DNA from: Aphodovivens sp036306585
Lineage (GTDB): Bacteria > Actinomycetota > Coriobacteriia > Coriobacteriales > Eggerthellaceae
Direction of reading: 5' to 3'
DNA length: 64,000 nt
NCBI GenBank assembly: GCA_036306585.1
Contig: JAXJZF010000005.1
Coordinates: 372,001 to 436,000, forward strand
Shown here in pieces: positions 43,967 to 51,920 of the stretch. How positions within the stretch are numbered: the first letter of the stretch is position 1; every line of letters begins with the position of its first letter. The notes under the pieces are model-generated. The model made no database searches, was not told the DNA's origin, and saw only the letters and a list, made by a program, of their open reading frames with translations. The position numbers and the translations under genes are program-made.

Positions 43967-44875
43967 ATGCCTATCGTCGACGTGCGGGAATGGGATCCGC
44001 AGCGCCTTGCGGAAGATCCGCGCATAGCCGCGTTCGCTCCGGGCGCCGACGATGCGCGTTTGCGCGACCACGCCGCCTGGGCGCTGGGCTTGGGTGATGC
44101 CGTCGCGAGCGGCGTTTTGGAAAACGACGTGCGCGAACAGGGGCTTTTCGTGGCGGAGTCGAGCAAGGTGGCGCATCGCGCGTTGGACGCCGGCATCGTG
44201 CCCTGGGCGGCGTTCATGGAGTTCAAATGGCTGGCGAAGTCGCGCGATCTGGTCGAGCGCATCCTGGATGCGCATCCGTCGGTTCCCGTCTTCGTCACAT
44301 CGGCCGAGCAGTTCCACCAGGTGACGGGCTATCAGGTGACCCGCGGGGCGTTGGTGGCCATGGTGCGCCCGAAGCTGCCGATCGTGGAGGACGTCGTGCG
44401 CGGCGCGCGGCGCATCGCGGTTCTGGAGGATGTCAACAACTACACCAACATCGGCGCCATATTCCGTTCGGCCGCCGCGCTGAACATCGACGCGGTGCTG
44501 GTGACGCCTGCATGCCACGATCCGCTGTTCCGCCGCGCGGCGCGTGTGAGCATGGGAACAGTGTTCCAGGTGCCTTGGACGCGCATCGGGCAGGTGCGCA
44601 ACTGGGCCGGGGAAGGCGTGCCGCTTCTGCATGGGCTGGGGTTCAAGACGGTGGCGCTGGCGCTTACGGACGATTCCATCCCCGTCGACGACGCGAGCCT
44701 TGCCGCCGAGCCGCGTTTGGCGCTGGTGCTGGGCGCGGAGGGCGACGGCCTCGCCCCGGAAACCATTGCGTGTTGCGATTTCACGGTGCGCATTCCCATG
44801 CGCGCGGGCGTCGATTCGCTGAACGTCGCCGCCGCGAGCGCTGTGGCGTTCTGGGAGCTGAGGGCGCGTGGCTGA
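43967..44875 (+). CDS. SpoU/TrmH-family RNA 2'-O-methyltransferase
   Basis: 302-residue SPOUT (trefoil-knot) RNA methyltransferase. Motif 1 is NYTNIGAIFRSAAALNIDAV, motif 2 LALVLGAEGDGLAPETI and motif 3 IPMRAGVDSLNVAAASAVAF, the three SpoU signatures. The N-terminal 110 residues form an L30e-like substrate-binding part (GLFVAESSKVAHRAL). The target is either 23S rRNA or tRNA and cannot be told from sequence. GAGGGAGGGG precedes the ATG at 43967. A second EamA transporter follows. Confidence 0.9.
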   Translation: MPIVDVREWDPQRLAEDPRIAAFAPGADDARLRDHAAWALGLGDAVASGVLENDVREQGLFVAESSKVAHRALDAGIVPWAAFMEFKWLAKSRDLVERILDAHPSVPVFVTSAEQFHQVTGYQVTRGALVAMVRPKLPIVEDVVRGARRIAVLEDVNNYTNIGAIFRSAAALNIDAVLVTPACHDPLFRRAARVSMGTVFQVPWTRIGQVRNWAGEGVPLLHGLGFKTVALALTDDSIPVDDASLAAEPRLALVLGAEGDGLAPETIACCDFTVRIPMRAGVDSLNVAAASAVAFWELRARG

Positions 44876-44903
44876 CGAGCTCGCGACTGACAAGGAGGGG
44901 TTC

Positions 44904-45845
44904 ATGGGTTCTCAAGGATTGGGTTACATGCTGGCGGTCGCCCAGGCGATTCTGTACGCCTCGATGGGCGTGTTCGCCAAATTCCTGTACAACACGGGGC
45001 TGAACCCGCAGCAGGTCACCATCATGCGGTTCGTGCCGGCGGCGGTCCTGCTGGCCATTGTCATCGTGGTGCTGCGCAAAGGCAAGGTGTTCAGCCGCAC
45101 GCCCATGGTGTACGTGCAGGGCATCTTCTTTGCCGCAAGCGCTTACCTATATATGCTGACGGTCGACGAGCTCACTGCGGGGCTCACCACGGTGGTTTTC
45201 TATTCGTATCCTGCCGTGGTGGCGATTTTGGCGGTGCTCGTCTTCCACGAACGGTTCACGCTGCGCACGTTGCTGGCGCTTGTGCTCGCCCTGGCGGGCA
45301 TCGTGTTCATCTCGGGGATCTTGTCGGCCGATACCATCCAGCTTTCGCCGTTGGGGCTGGTGTACGGCATCGGGTCGTGCCTCGCCTTCGCCGTCTACTC
45401 GCTGCTGGGTCAGGCGACGGTGAAGAAGGAGGGCCAGCTCACCATCTCGTTCACCATGAGCGCCATCAGCTCGTTGATCATGCTGGTGCTGTATCCTGCT
45501 CAGTTCCCCACGTTGCTGCAGATGGATGCCATGCAGTGGATCATCTGCATCGTCATGGCGATCCTGTGCACGGCGCTGCCCATCCCCATGCTGCTCGCCG
45601 CCATCAAGCGCATCGGCGCCACCAAGGCGTCGCTCATCGGCATCTCCGAGACGCCTTTCTCGCTTCTTTTGGCGTTTCTGGTGCTGGGCGAGGTGCTCAC
45701 CGCGTTTCAGGGCATCGGCTCGGCGCTCATCGTGGCGTCCATCGTCGTGACCACGCTGCCGTCGGGGAAAGGGTCCTCCGGTGACGGCGGAGCTGCGGGC
45801 GGCGACGGCGCCGCAGACGGTGTTGGCCGGGATGATTGCAGGTGA
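44904..45845 (+). CDS. EamA/DMT-superfamily transporter
   Basis: 313-residue ten-helix DMT permease with duplicated EamA halves (QVTIMRFVPAAVLLAIVIVV in the first, IGISETPFSLLLAFLVLGE in the second). The last 35 residues form a Gly/Asp/Ala-rich hydrophilic tail. AAGGAGGGG lies 3 bases before the ATG at 44904; the GTG at 44868 would overlap the previous gene and lacks a site. Not closely similar to the other EamA protein at 41860. Its substrate is unknown. It ends 28 bases before the convergent Elp3 gene. Confidence 0.9.
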   Translation: MGSQGLGYMLAVAQAILYASMGVFAKFLYNTGLNPQQVTIMRFVPAAVLLAIVIVVLRKGKVFSRTPMVYVQGIFFAASAYLYMLTVDELTAGLTTVVFYSYPAVVAILAVLVFHERFTLRTLLALVLALAGIVFISGILSADTIQLSPLGLVYGIGSCLAFAVYSLLGQATVKKEGQLTISFTMSAISSLIMLVLYPAQFPTLLQMDAMQWIICIVMAILCTALPIPMLLAAIKRIGATKASLIGISETPFSLLLAFLVLGEVLTAFQGIGSALIVASIVVTTLPSGKGSSGDGGAAGGDGAADGVGRDDCR

Positions 45846-45873
45846 AGGGGGAGCTGCAGGCAGCGACGACGGC

Positions 45874-47763
45874 TCAGCCCAGCTCGCGTAGCGCGCACGT
45901 CAGGTACAGGCCGTTGTCGGAAAGCCCAAGGTGGCGGTAGTACTCCCGCGTTCCCACCGCGCTGATCACGTTCAAGGAGGAATAGCCGTGCTCGCGCGCG
46001 ATGTCGCAGGCGCGCTTCACTAGCGTGCGTCCCAGCCCCCGGTGCTGCGCGCCGCCGCTGGTTCGGTGCAGCCCCGCCACGCGCCCGTACACGTGCACCT
46101 CGCGGATCATCGCTTCGCCCGGCCCGATGGGGAAGGCGGCCGATTCCTCTTCGAGCGCTTCGACGGCGCCGGCGTGGGGCAGCGACAGGCGCAGGAAGCC
46201 GGCGATACGCCCCTCCGGCGTCACCCATTGCAGGAACACTTCGTCGCTCACCGTGGTGGCGTAGAGGATCTCGTCCAAGCGCAGCTCGTCTTCTGCAGCG
46301 CCGGCCACGCTGATCTCGCGATGGCGGATCTCGGCGACCTCCGTTCCCTCTGCTGTCGCACGGCGATCGGCTTCGGCTTCCACCATCTGTCGGAGGTTGA
46401 TCTTCTTGTTCCCCGTCAGGATGTCGTTGGCGGGGATGTCGCGGATCATGCGAGACATGCGGCAGTAGGCGGGCGTCGCCAAAAGGTCGCTGGTCAGCAC
46501 GTCCATCAGTTCGTCTTCGTCGTAGGGGCGCCACGCACCGTTCCGATAGTGCTCGACCAGGCCGGTCCCCTCCACGAGCGCGCATGGGTACAGCTTCACC
46601 TCGTCGGGGACGATGGCCGCGTCGGCCATAAGGCGGAGGTAATCGCGCTTGTCGGCTTCCGGGGTGGAGCCCAGCAGGTTCACCATGAAGTGGGCGTGCG
46701 TTTTGAACCCGAACAGACGCGCAAGCTCGAAGGCGCGACGGATCCGGGCAGGCTCGATGCCGCGCCGGTTCAGGCCGAGGATGCGCCCGTCCAAGCTCTG
46801 GATGCCCATCTGAACTTTGGTGGCCCCCAGGCGCCGCATGTCGGCAAACGCTTCCGCGTCCACCGCGTCGGGGCGCGTCTCCATCACCAAGCCGACCGCG
46901 CGATGGGCTGCCCGCTCGTTGATCGCCTGCTGGCGCTCTACTTCATCCCAGCCTGCGTTCTGCCAGGCGGCGATGCCTTCCCATGGGGTGCCTTCGCCGT
47001 ACAGCATGGGGAAGGCCTGGTTGTACGTTTGCTCCCCTTCGTCTACGAGGTGCTGGGCGGACCGCACACGCTGGGCGCAGGCGGCTTCGGTGCGGGGGAT
47101 GCCCGCTTGTTCGTAGCGGGTGCGGCGAGCGGTTATGCCGGCGCGCGTCGTTTCGTCGTCGCCTGCCTCGTTGAGCGCGCGGAACAGCTCCGAGGCGAAC
47201 CAGCGCCGGTAGGGGGCGGGGTAGTCGTTCCAGGTGCCGCCCAGGATGATGAGCTCCACCTTGTCGGTGACGTGCCCCATCTCGTGCAGTGCGCGCAGGC
47301 GCGAGGCAACCTGCAGGTACGGGTCGAACCAGTTGCGCTCGGCGCGCTGGCAGGCGGGTTCGTCGGCGACGTAGCTTTTGGGCATGCGCAGGTCGTTGGG
47401 GCAGTACAGGCAGTCGCTACCGCATGGCCAGGGTTTGGTGATGACGGCGACGGTGGCTACGCCCGATGCGGTGCGGCGCGGCTTCACCTGCAGCAGCGAC
47501 AACAGCCGGCGCTCGATTGCGGGTTCGATGCCCCAGCTTTCCCAGCGCTTCGGCTCGGTGTCGCGCACATTCTGGTAGAACGGCATCAGGTGCTTTTTCG
47601 CCACATGGTCGGCGTTGTCGGCGATGCCGCGGTTCGCCGCGCGGATGATCGCTGCCAGCCGCTTGTCGCCGACCTGCTGCCCGTCTTGAGTGCTGCCGGC
47701 CTGCCGCTCCGCTTTCAGCTCGACGACGACTTGCAGGATGATCTGTTCCAACCTCGGTTCCAT
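45874..47763 (-). CDS. elp3: bacterial Elp3: tRNA wobble-uridine radical SAM/acetyltransferase
   Basis: 629-residue homologue of Elongator catalytic subunit Elp3, which forms 5-carboxymethyl-uridine-type modifications at wobble U34 of tRNA. The radical SAM domain begins with RTASGVATVAVITKPWPCG and has C-x3-C-x2-C at Cys114, Cys118 and Cys121, then DKVELIILGGTWNDYP. The C-terminal GNAT domain shows IREVHVYGRV, HRGLGRTLVKRA and VISAVGTREYYRHLGL. Order, length and motifs agree with archaeal and bacterial Elp3. No other Elongator subunit is present, as usual in prokaryotes. The start at 47763 has no clear ribosome site. It is divergent from a Trm9-like methyltransferase, which could finish the modification. 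Confidence 0.93.
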   Translation of the reverse strand: MEPRLEQIILQVVVELKAERQAGSTQDGQQVGDKRLAAIIRAANRGIADNADHVAKKHLMPFYQNVRDTEPKRWESWGIEPAIERRLLSLLQVKPRRTASGVATVAVITKPWPCGSDCLYCPNDLRMPKSYVADEPACQRAERNWFDPYLQVASRLRALHEMGHVTDKVELIILGGTWNDYPAPYRRWFASELFRALNEAGDDETTRAGITARRTRYEQAGIPRTEAACAQRVRSAQHLVDEGEQTYNQAFPMLYGEGTPWEGIAAWQNAGWDEVERQQAINERAAHRAVGLVMETRPDAVDAEAFADMRRLGATKVQMGIQSLDGRILGLNRRGIEPARIRRAFELARLFGFKTHAHFMVNLLGSTPEADKRDYLRLMADAAIVPDEVKLYPCALVEGTGLVEHYRNGAWRPYDEDELMDVLTSDLLATPAYCRMSRMIRDIPANDILTGNKKINLRQMVEAEADRRATAEGTEVAEIRHREISVAGAAEDELRLDEILYATTVSDEVFLQWVTPEGRIAGFLRLSLPHAGAVEALEEESAAFPIGPGEAMIREVHVYGRVAGLHRTSGGAQHRGLGRTLVKRACDIAREHGYSSLNVISAVGTREYYRHLGLSDNGLYLTCALRELG

Positions 47764-48392
47764 GACATGGTATTGTAAGCTACCCGCCTGCCTCGGCAAG
47801 CCGCCAGCCCGTCTCCGTCACTGGCAAACCCGCCATCCTTGAAAGCCTGCCGCCGTTCCGGCGGGGGTGTCTATTTTTGGGCGCCTTGGACGCGGAGGGA
47901 CTCCGGGGAGGTCTTCAGATCCAAAATCACTGCTCGAATCACAACCAAACTCCAGTTGTGGACGAGCGCTATTGCCTGCCGTTTTTGACTTGTCTAGCCG
48001 TCAACTGTTTGAACTGAGGTTTCGCCGATGCTGAGAAAGCTGCCGCGTAATGCAACCGCTTAAAATCCGCCAAAATCGCTCTTCCGGGCATCTCGATTCG
48101 TCCACAACTGGAGTTTGGTGGCGAGATCGGATGCGTTTTTGGATCTGGGGCCTGCAGCTGCATCGTGCGGCGCGAATCGCGTCCCACAGTGCTTCATGGA
48201 GTCGCCTTCAGCACGCCGCCCCCGTCGCAGAGGGCGGCGTTTGGGCGGACGTTTGGGTCGACTCGACCGCGCGACAGCGCCACGCCGCGCGGAATGCTCA
48301 TCGCCTTTGTCGAGGCACGCGTGCTGCATCCTCCCGATTGCGGCGCGTGGGCAGCGGGCAACGGGTAGAATGCATCCAGGAAAGGGGGAGGC
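47764..48392. other. 629-base intergenic region between elp3 and the Trm9-like gene
   Basis: No gene. It contains the MITE-like element at 47916-48147. At 48213-48240 it also holds a hairpin, ACGCCGCCC/GGGCGGCGT, followed by TTTGGG. The element is AT-richer than the flanks. Confidence 0.7.
47916..48147. mobile_element. MITE-like element with long terminal inverted repeats
   Basis: A 232-base segment whose ends are inverted copies. CAGATCCAAAA at the left end is matched by TTTTGGATCTG at the right, and further in, ACCAAACTCCAGTTGTGGACGA (47944-47965) is matched exactly by its complement at 48098-48119. The intervening 130 bases have no convincing coding potential. No transposase and no clear target duplication are visible, so it would be a non-autonomous remnant. 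Confidence 0.7.
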
Positions 48393-49358
48393 ATGGATAC
48401 GCGCACGGTGCAGATGCTCAAGCGGATCAACGACGGGTTTTACCGTCGTTGCGCGGCTTCGTTCTCGCAGACGCGTCAGACCGGCTGGGCGGGCTGGGAG
48501 GCATGCGCGCCGTTCCTGCTCGCAGCATGCCGCGATGCCGAGGCTGCTTCTGGCAGCGAGGCGCGGGAGCTTGCCGTGCTCGACCTTGCGTGCGGCAACG
48601 GACGTTTCGAGGCATTCCTTTCCGGGCGGCTCGCCGACGTGCGGGTGAGCGCGCTTGCGGTCGATAACTGCGACGATCTTCTAGCGAAGGCGCGCTCGGT
48701 GGCGGTGTTTCGCCACTTCGATGCGCTCGAGGCGCTCATAGGGGGCGATTCGTGGGCGCAGGCGCTCGGTGATCTCGGCAACGCCCCTGCCGACTCTGCC
48801 GCGCCAGCGCCCTTCGGGTCGTTCGACGTCGCGGTATCGTTCGGTTTCTTCCATCACATCCCCTCCGCCGCGCTGCGCGCCGAGGCGCTGCGCCAGCTGC
48901 TGGCGGCGGTCCGCCCGGGCGGCTTCGCCATCGTGTCGCTGTGGTGCTTTTTGGAGGACGATCGCCTTGCTCGCAAGGCGGAGGTGTCGCATGCCCGGGC
49001 GCTGCGGGAGCTCGACCCCCTCCATCCCGCGATTGGTGCCATCGCCTCTCAGCCGCCCGCCGCTGCCGCAACCCCGCCGTCGCCCCAGCCTGCCGCCGCG
49101 AGCCCGCTGCGGGGCGGGCTCGCCGCCCGGCTCGAGTCCAACGACCGCTTCCTGGACTGGCAGGGTCAGCCCGGCCTGTGGCGCTACTGCCACAGCTTCG
49201 ACGACGCCGAAGCCGACCGTCTCTCGGCCGCGGTCGCGCTCCAGGCGCGGGAGGTCGCGCGGTTCCGCTCGGACGGAAAATCGGGGCGGCTTAACATTTA
49301 CCTGGTGTTCCGGAAACATTGGCCTGTCACAATAGGCGCATCCGCCACGTATCGTTGA
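48393..49358 (+). CDS. Trm9-like SAM methyltransferase
   Basis: 321-residue class I methyltransferase. The opening GFYRRCAASFSQTRQTGW closely resembles the start of eukaryotic Trm9/ALKBH8 methyltransferases (NEIAPHFSQTRYKPW type), which methylate the carboxymethyl group at wobble uridine. SAM motif I is VLDLACGNGRFEAFL, motif II is ALAVDNCDDLLAKA, and SFGFFHHIPS fits the Trm9 VVHHW region. A proline/alanine insert (about 215-245) separates the C-terminal part. GGGGGAGG precedes the ATG. Its neighbour across the intergenic element is Elp3, the enzyme that makes the Trm9 substrate. The Trm9 assignment is from motifs and context, not proven. Confidence 0.7.
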   Translation: MDTRTVQMLKRINDGFYRRCAASFSQTRQTGWAGWEACAPFLLAACRDAEAASGSEARELAVLDLACGNGRFEAFLSGRLADVRVSALAVDNCDDLLAKARSVAVFRHFDALEALIGGDSWAQALGDLGNAPADSAAPAPFGSFDVAVSFGFFHHIPSAALRAEALRQLLAAVRPGGFAIVSLWCFLEDDRLARKAEVSHARALRELDPLHPAIGAIASQPPAAAATPPSPQPAAASPLRGGLAARLESNDRFLDWQGQPGLWRYCHSFDDAEADRLSAAVALQAREVARFRSDGKSGRLNIYLVFRKHWPVTIGASATYR

Positions 49359-49370
49359 AAGGAAGCGTCA

Positions 49371-49970
49371 ATGAACCTGGTTTGCCTTGACCTCGAGGGC
49401 GTGCTGGTGCCCGAGATCTGGATCGCATTCGCCGAAGCGACGGGCATCCCCGAGCTCAAGCGCACCACGCGCGACGAGCCGGACTACGACAAGCTCATGG
49501 AATACCGCCTGTCCATCCTCGCCGAGCACGGCCTGGGTTTGCCGCAGATCCAGCAGGTCATCGCCGGCATCGACCCGCTGCCCGGCGCGCGCGAATTCCT
49601 GGACGCGCTGCGCGAGCGCACGCAGGCGGTCATCATCAGCGACACCTTCGAGCAGTTCGCCGCGCCCCTCATGCGCAAGCTGGGCTGGCCAACGCTATTC
49701 TGCAATACGCTTGAAGTTGCAGACGACGGCAAAGTGACGGGCTATGCCATGCGCTGCCCGGAAACCAAGCTCACCACGGTTCGGGCTTTTCAAAGCTGCG
49801 GCATGGAGACCATCGCCGCGGGCGATAGCCACAACGACTTGGGCATGATCCGCGCTAGCAGGGCGGGCTTCCTGTTCCGCAGCACCGACGCCATCAAGGC
49901 CGAAAACCCCGACATACCCGCTTTCGAGGATTATGACGACCTGCTCGCCGCCATCGAAGGTGCCTTATAG
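49371..49970 (+). CDS. thrH: ThrH-type phosphoserine phosphatase / homoserine phosphotransferase
   Basis: 199-residue HAD-superfamily enzyme. ThrH proteins dephosphorylate phosphoserine and can move the phosphate to homoserine. HAD motif I reads CLDLEGVLVPEIW (DLE instead of DxD, as in ThrH). TTRDEPDYDKLMEYRLSIL is the cap region, VIISDTFEQFAAPLM is motif II, and GDSHNDLGMI is motif IV. It starts 12 bases after the Trm9-like gene with GAAAGGAAG, so it shares that transcript. Confidence 0.9.
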   Translation: MNLVCLDLEGVLVPEIWIAFAEATGIPELKRTTRDEPDYDKLMEYRLSILAEHGLGLPQIQQVIAGIDPLPGAREFLDALRERTQAVIISDTFEQFAAPLMRKLGWPTLFCNTLEVADDGKVTGYAMRCPETKLTTVRAFQSCGMETIAAGDSHNDLGMIRASRAGFLFRSTDAIKAENPDIPAFEDYDDLLAAIEGAL

Positions 49971-50078
49971 CCTTCCCGCCTGCTCCCCGCCTAAAGTTAT
50001 GTACAATCGAACGACGGGCTTTTGCTTGCCGTGACGCGCAAGGCGCGCGGGTGCGGCATGCAAGGGAAGGGGAGGCAA

Positions 50079-51920
50079 GTGCAGCAGCTTTCTATAGCGC
50101 CGAAATCCGCGGCCGACGCTCAACTCGGTCCGGTGGTAGATCGGTTTGCGCGCCGCATTGAGGCGTTGCCGCCAGGAGTGTGCCCCGTGGCGGCGCAGGC
50201 GGCGCTCCTGCATGCCGGCGCGCTTCAAACCTGTGGGAAATGCGTTCCGTGCCGCGATGGGCTTCCGCGCTTGGCGAAGATGGCGGATGCCGTCGCCGCA
50301 TGCGAGGCGGGCGAGGGCGCGCTGGACGAATGTCGCGAGCTTGCCGAGATGATCCGCGCCACATCCGATTGCGCCATCGGTTACGAAGCCGCCAATGCTT
50401 TCCTTGAAGGCCTCGAGCAATTCTCCGAAGAGTTCGAAAGCCATGTCCGCCGTGGGCGCTGCCTCGACGGCGTAGGCCAGTCGGTGCCCTGCGAGACCAT
50501 GTGCCCGGCGCACGTGAACGCCCCCGGCTACATCGCACTGGTGGCGGAGGGACGCTACGCCGAGGCCGTGAACATGGTGCGCAAGGACAACCCGTTCCCC
50601 ACGGCTTGCGCGTTCGTGTGCGAGCACCCGTGCGAGGAACGTTGCCGGCGCATCCTCATCGATGCGCCGCTGAACATCCGCGGCATCAAGCGCTTCGCGG
50701 TCGACCAGGCGCCCGCCGACCGGGTGCCCGCCCCGCCGCGCAGCGTGGACACCGCGCGCACCGTTGCCGTCATCGGTGGCGGCCCTAGCGGTCTGACCTG
50801 TGCGTACTTCCTAGCGCTGATGGGGCATCGTGTGACGGTGTTCGAGGCGCGCGAGCAGCTGGGCGGCATGATGCGCTACGGCATTCCGGCCTACCGCTTC
50901 CCGCGCGAGCGTCTCGACGAGGACATCCGCGGCATCTTGAACGCCGGCACCATCACCATCCGCTGCGGCGAGCGGATCGACGCGCAGCGGATGCGCGAGA
51001 TCGCCGATACCTACCATGCGGTGTACGTTGCCATCGGCGCGCAGAAGGGCAAGATGCTCGACATGCCCGGCGCCGGCGCCGAGGGCGTGATGTCGGCCGT
51101 TGAGATGCTCGGCTTCATCGGCGATGGCGACTACCCTGACTTCACGGGCAAGGACGTGGTGGTGGTGGGCGGCGGCAACGTTGCCATGGATTGCGCGCGC
51201 ACCGCGGTTCGCGCCGGCGCCGCCACGGTGTCGGTGGCGTATCGCCGCCGCAAGGAGGACATGACGGCCCTGCCCACCGAGGTCGAAGCCGCCATCGCGG
51301 AAGGCGTCGAGATGATGGTGCTGCAAGCGCCTTCGTCTATCGAGGTGGACGAATGGGGACACTGCCGCGCGCTCGTCTGCCAGCCGCAGCATATCGGCCC
51401 GGTGAAGCGCGGCCGTCCCGCGCCGGTGGCTGCCGACAAGCCGCCGGTGCGCATACCCGCCGATGTTGTGCTGATCGCAGTGGGACAGGATATCGACGCC
51501 GCCCCCTTCGAGGAATGCGGCATGAGCACCACCTGGGGCCGTTTCAACGCCGACGAGCGCCTGCATGCAGCGGGCGGTCCGAACAACGTGTTCGTGGGCG
51601 GCGATTGCCAAACCGGTCCCGCCACGGTGATCAAGGCCATAGCCGCAGGCAAGGTCGCGGCGCGCAACATCGACGCCTACCTGGGATACAATCACAAGCT
51701 CGTCTGCGAGGCAACGGCGCCCGACCCGCGTCCCAACGACCGCATGGCGTACGGGCGCGTGGAGCTCATAGAGCGCCCCGCGCGCGAGCGCAAGGTCGAT
51801 TTCGAAGACGTGGAGCTGGGCATGAGCCTCGAGGAGGTGCGTCAGGAGTGCGGGCGCTGCCTGCGCTGCGACCACTTCGGCGCCGGCGCCGAGGAAGGGG
51901 GAAGGCAGCAGTATGAATAA
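50079..51920 (+). CDS. GltD-like FAD/NAD(P) oxidoreductase with NuoF-type iron-sulfur domain
   Basis: 613-residue flavoprotein, probable electron partner of the formate dehydrogenase encoded next. Residues about 50-130 carry the C-terminal NuoF-like [4Fe-4S] motif (CGKCVPCRDGLPRL). About 135-215 is the GltD-type double-cluster region (CETMCPAHVNAPGY, CEHPCEERCRR). It is followed by FAD binding VAVIGGGPSGLTCAYFLALMG, NAD(P) binding VVVVGGGNVAMDCARTAVR, and a C-terminal FAD motif NVFVGGDCQTGPATVIKAI. The GTG at 50079 has GGGGAGG right upstream and is preferred to longer in-frame starts at 50022 or 50058. It overlaps the next gene by 8 bases. It likely passes formate electrons to NAD(P) or back. 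Confidence 0.88.
   Translation: MQQLSIAPKSAADAQLGPVVDRFARRIEALPPGVCPVAAQAALLHAGALQTCGKCVPCRDGLPRLAKMADAVAACEAGEGALDECRELAEMIRATSDCAIGYEAANAFLEGLEQFSEEFESHVRRGRCLDGVGQSVPCETMCPAHVNAPGYIALVAEGRYAEAVNMVRKDNPFPTACAFVCEHPCEERCRRILIDAPLNIRGIKRFAVDQAPADRVPAPPRSVDTARTVAVIGGGPSGLTCAYFLALMGHRVTVFEAREQLGGMMRYGIPAYRFPRERLDEDIRGILNAGTITIRCGERIDAQRMREIADTYHAVYVAIGAQKGKMLDMPGAGAEGVMSAVEMLGFIGDGDYPDFTGKDVVVVGGGNVAMDCARTAVRAGAATVSVAYRRRKEDMTALPTEVEAAIAEGVEMMVLQAPSSIEVDEWGHCRALVCQPQHIGPVKRGRPAPVAADKPPVRIPADVVLIAVGQDIDAAPFEECGMSTTWGRFNADERLHAAGGPNNVFVGGDCQTGPATVIKAIAAGKVAARNIDAYLGYNHKLVCEATAPDPRPNDRMAYGRVELIERPARERKVDFEDVELGMSLEEVRQECGRCLRCDHFGAGAEEGGRQQYE

Noticed and set aside
47969..48187. 72-residue minus-strand frame inside the inverted-repeat element
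   Set aside because: It spans the repeat arm, has no ribosome site and no protein-like composition; it is more likely a by-chance open frame.
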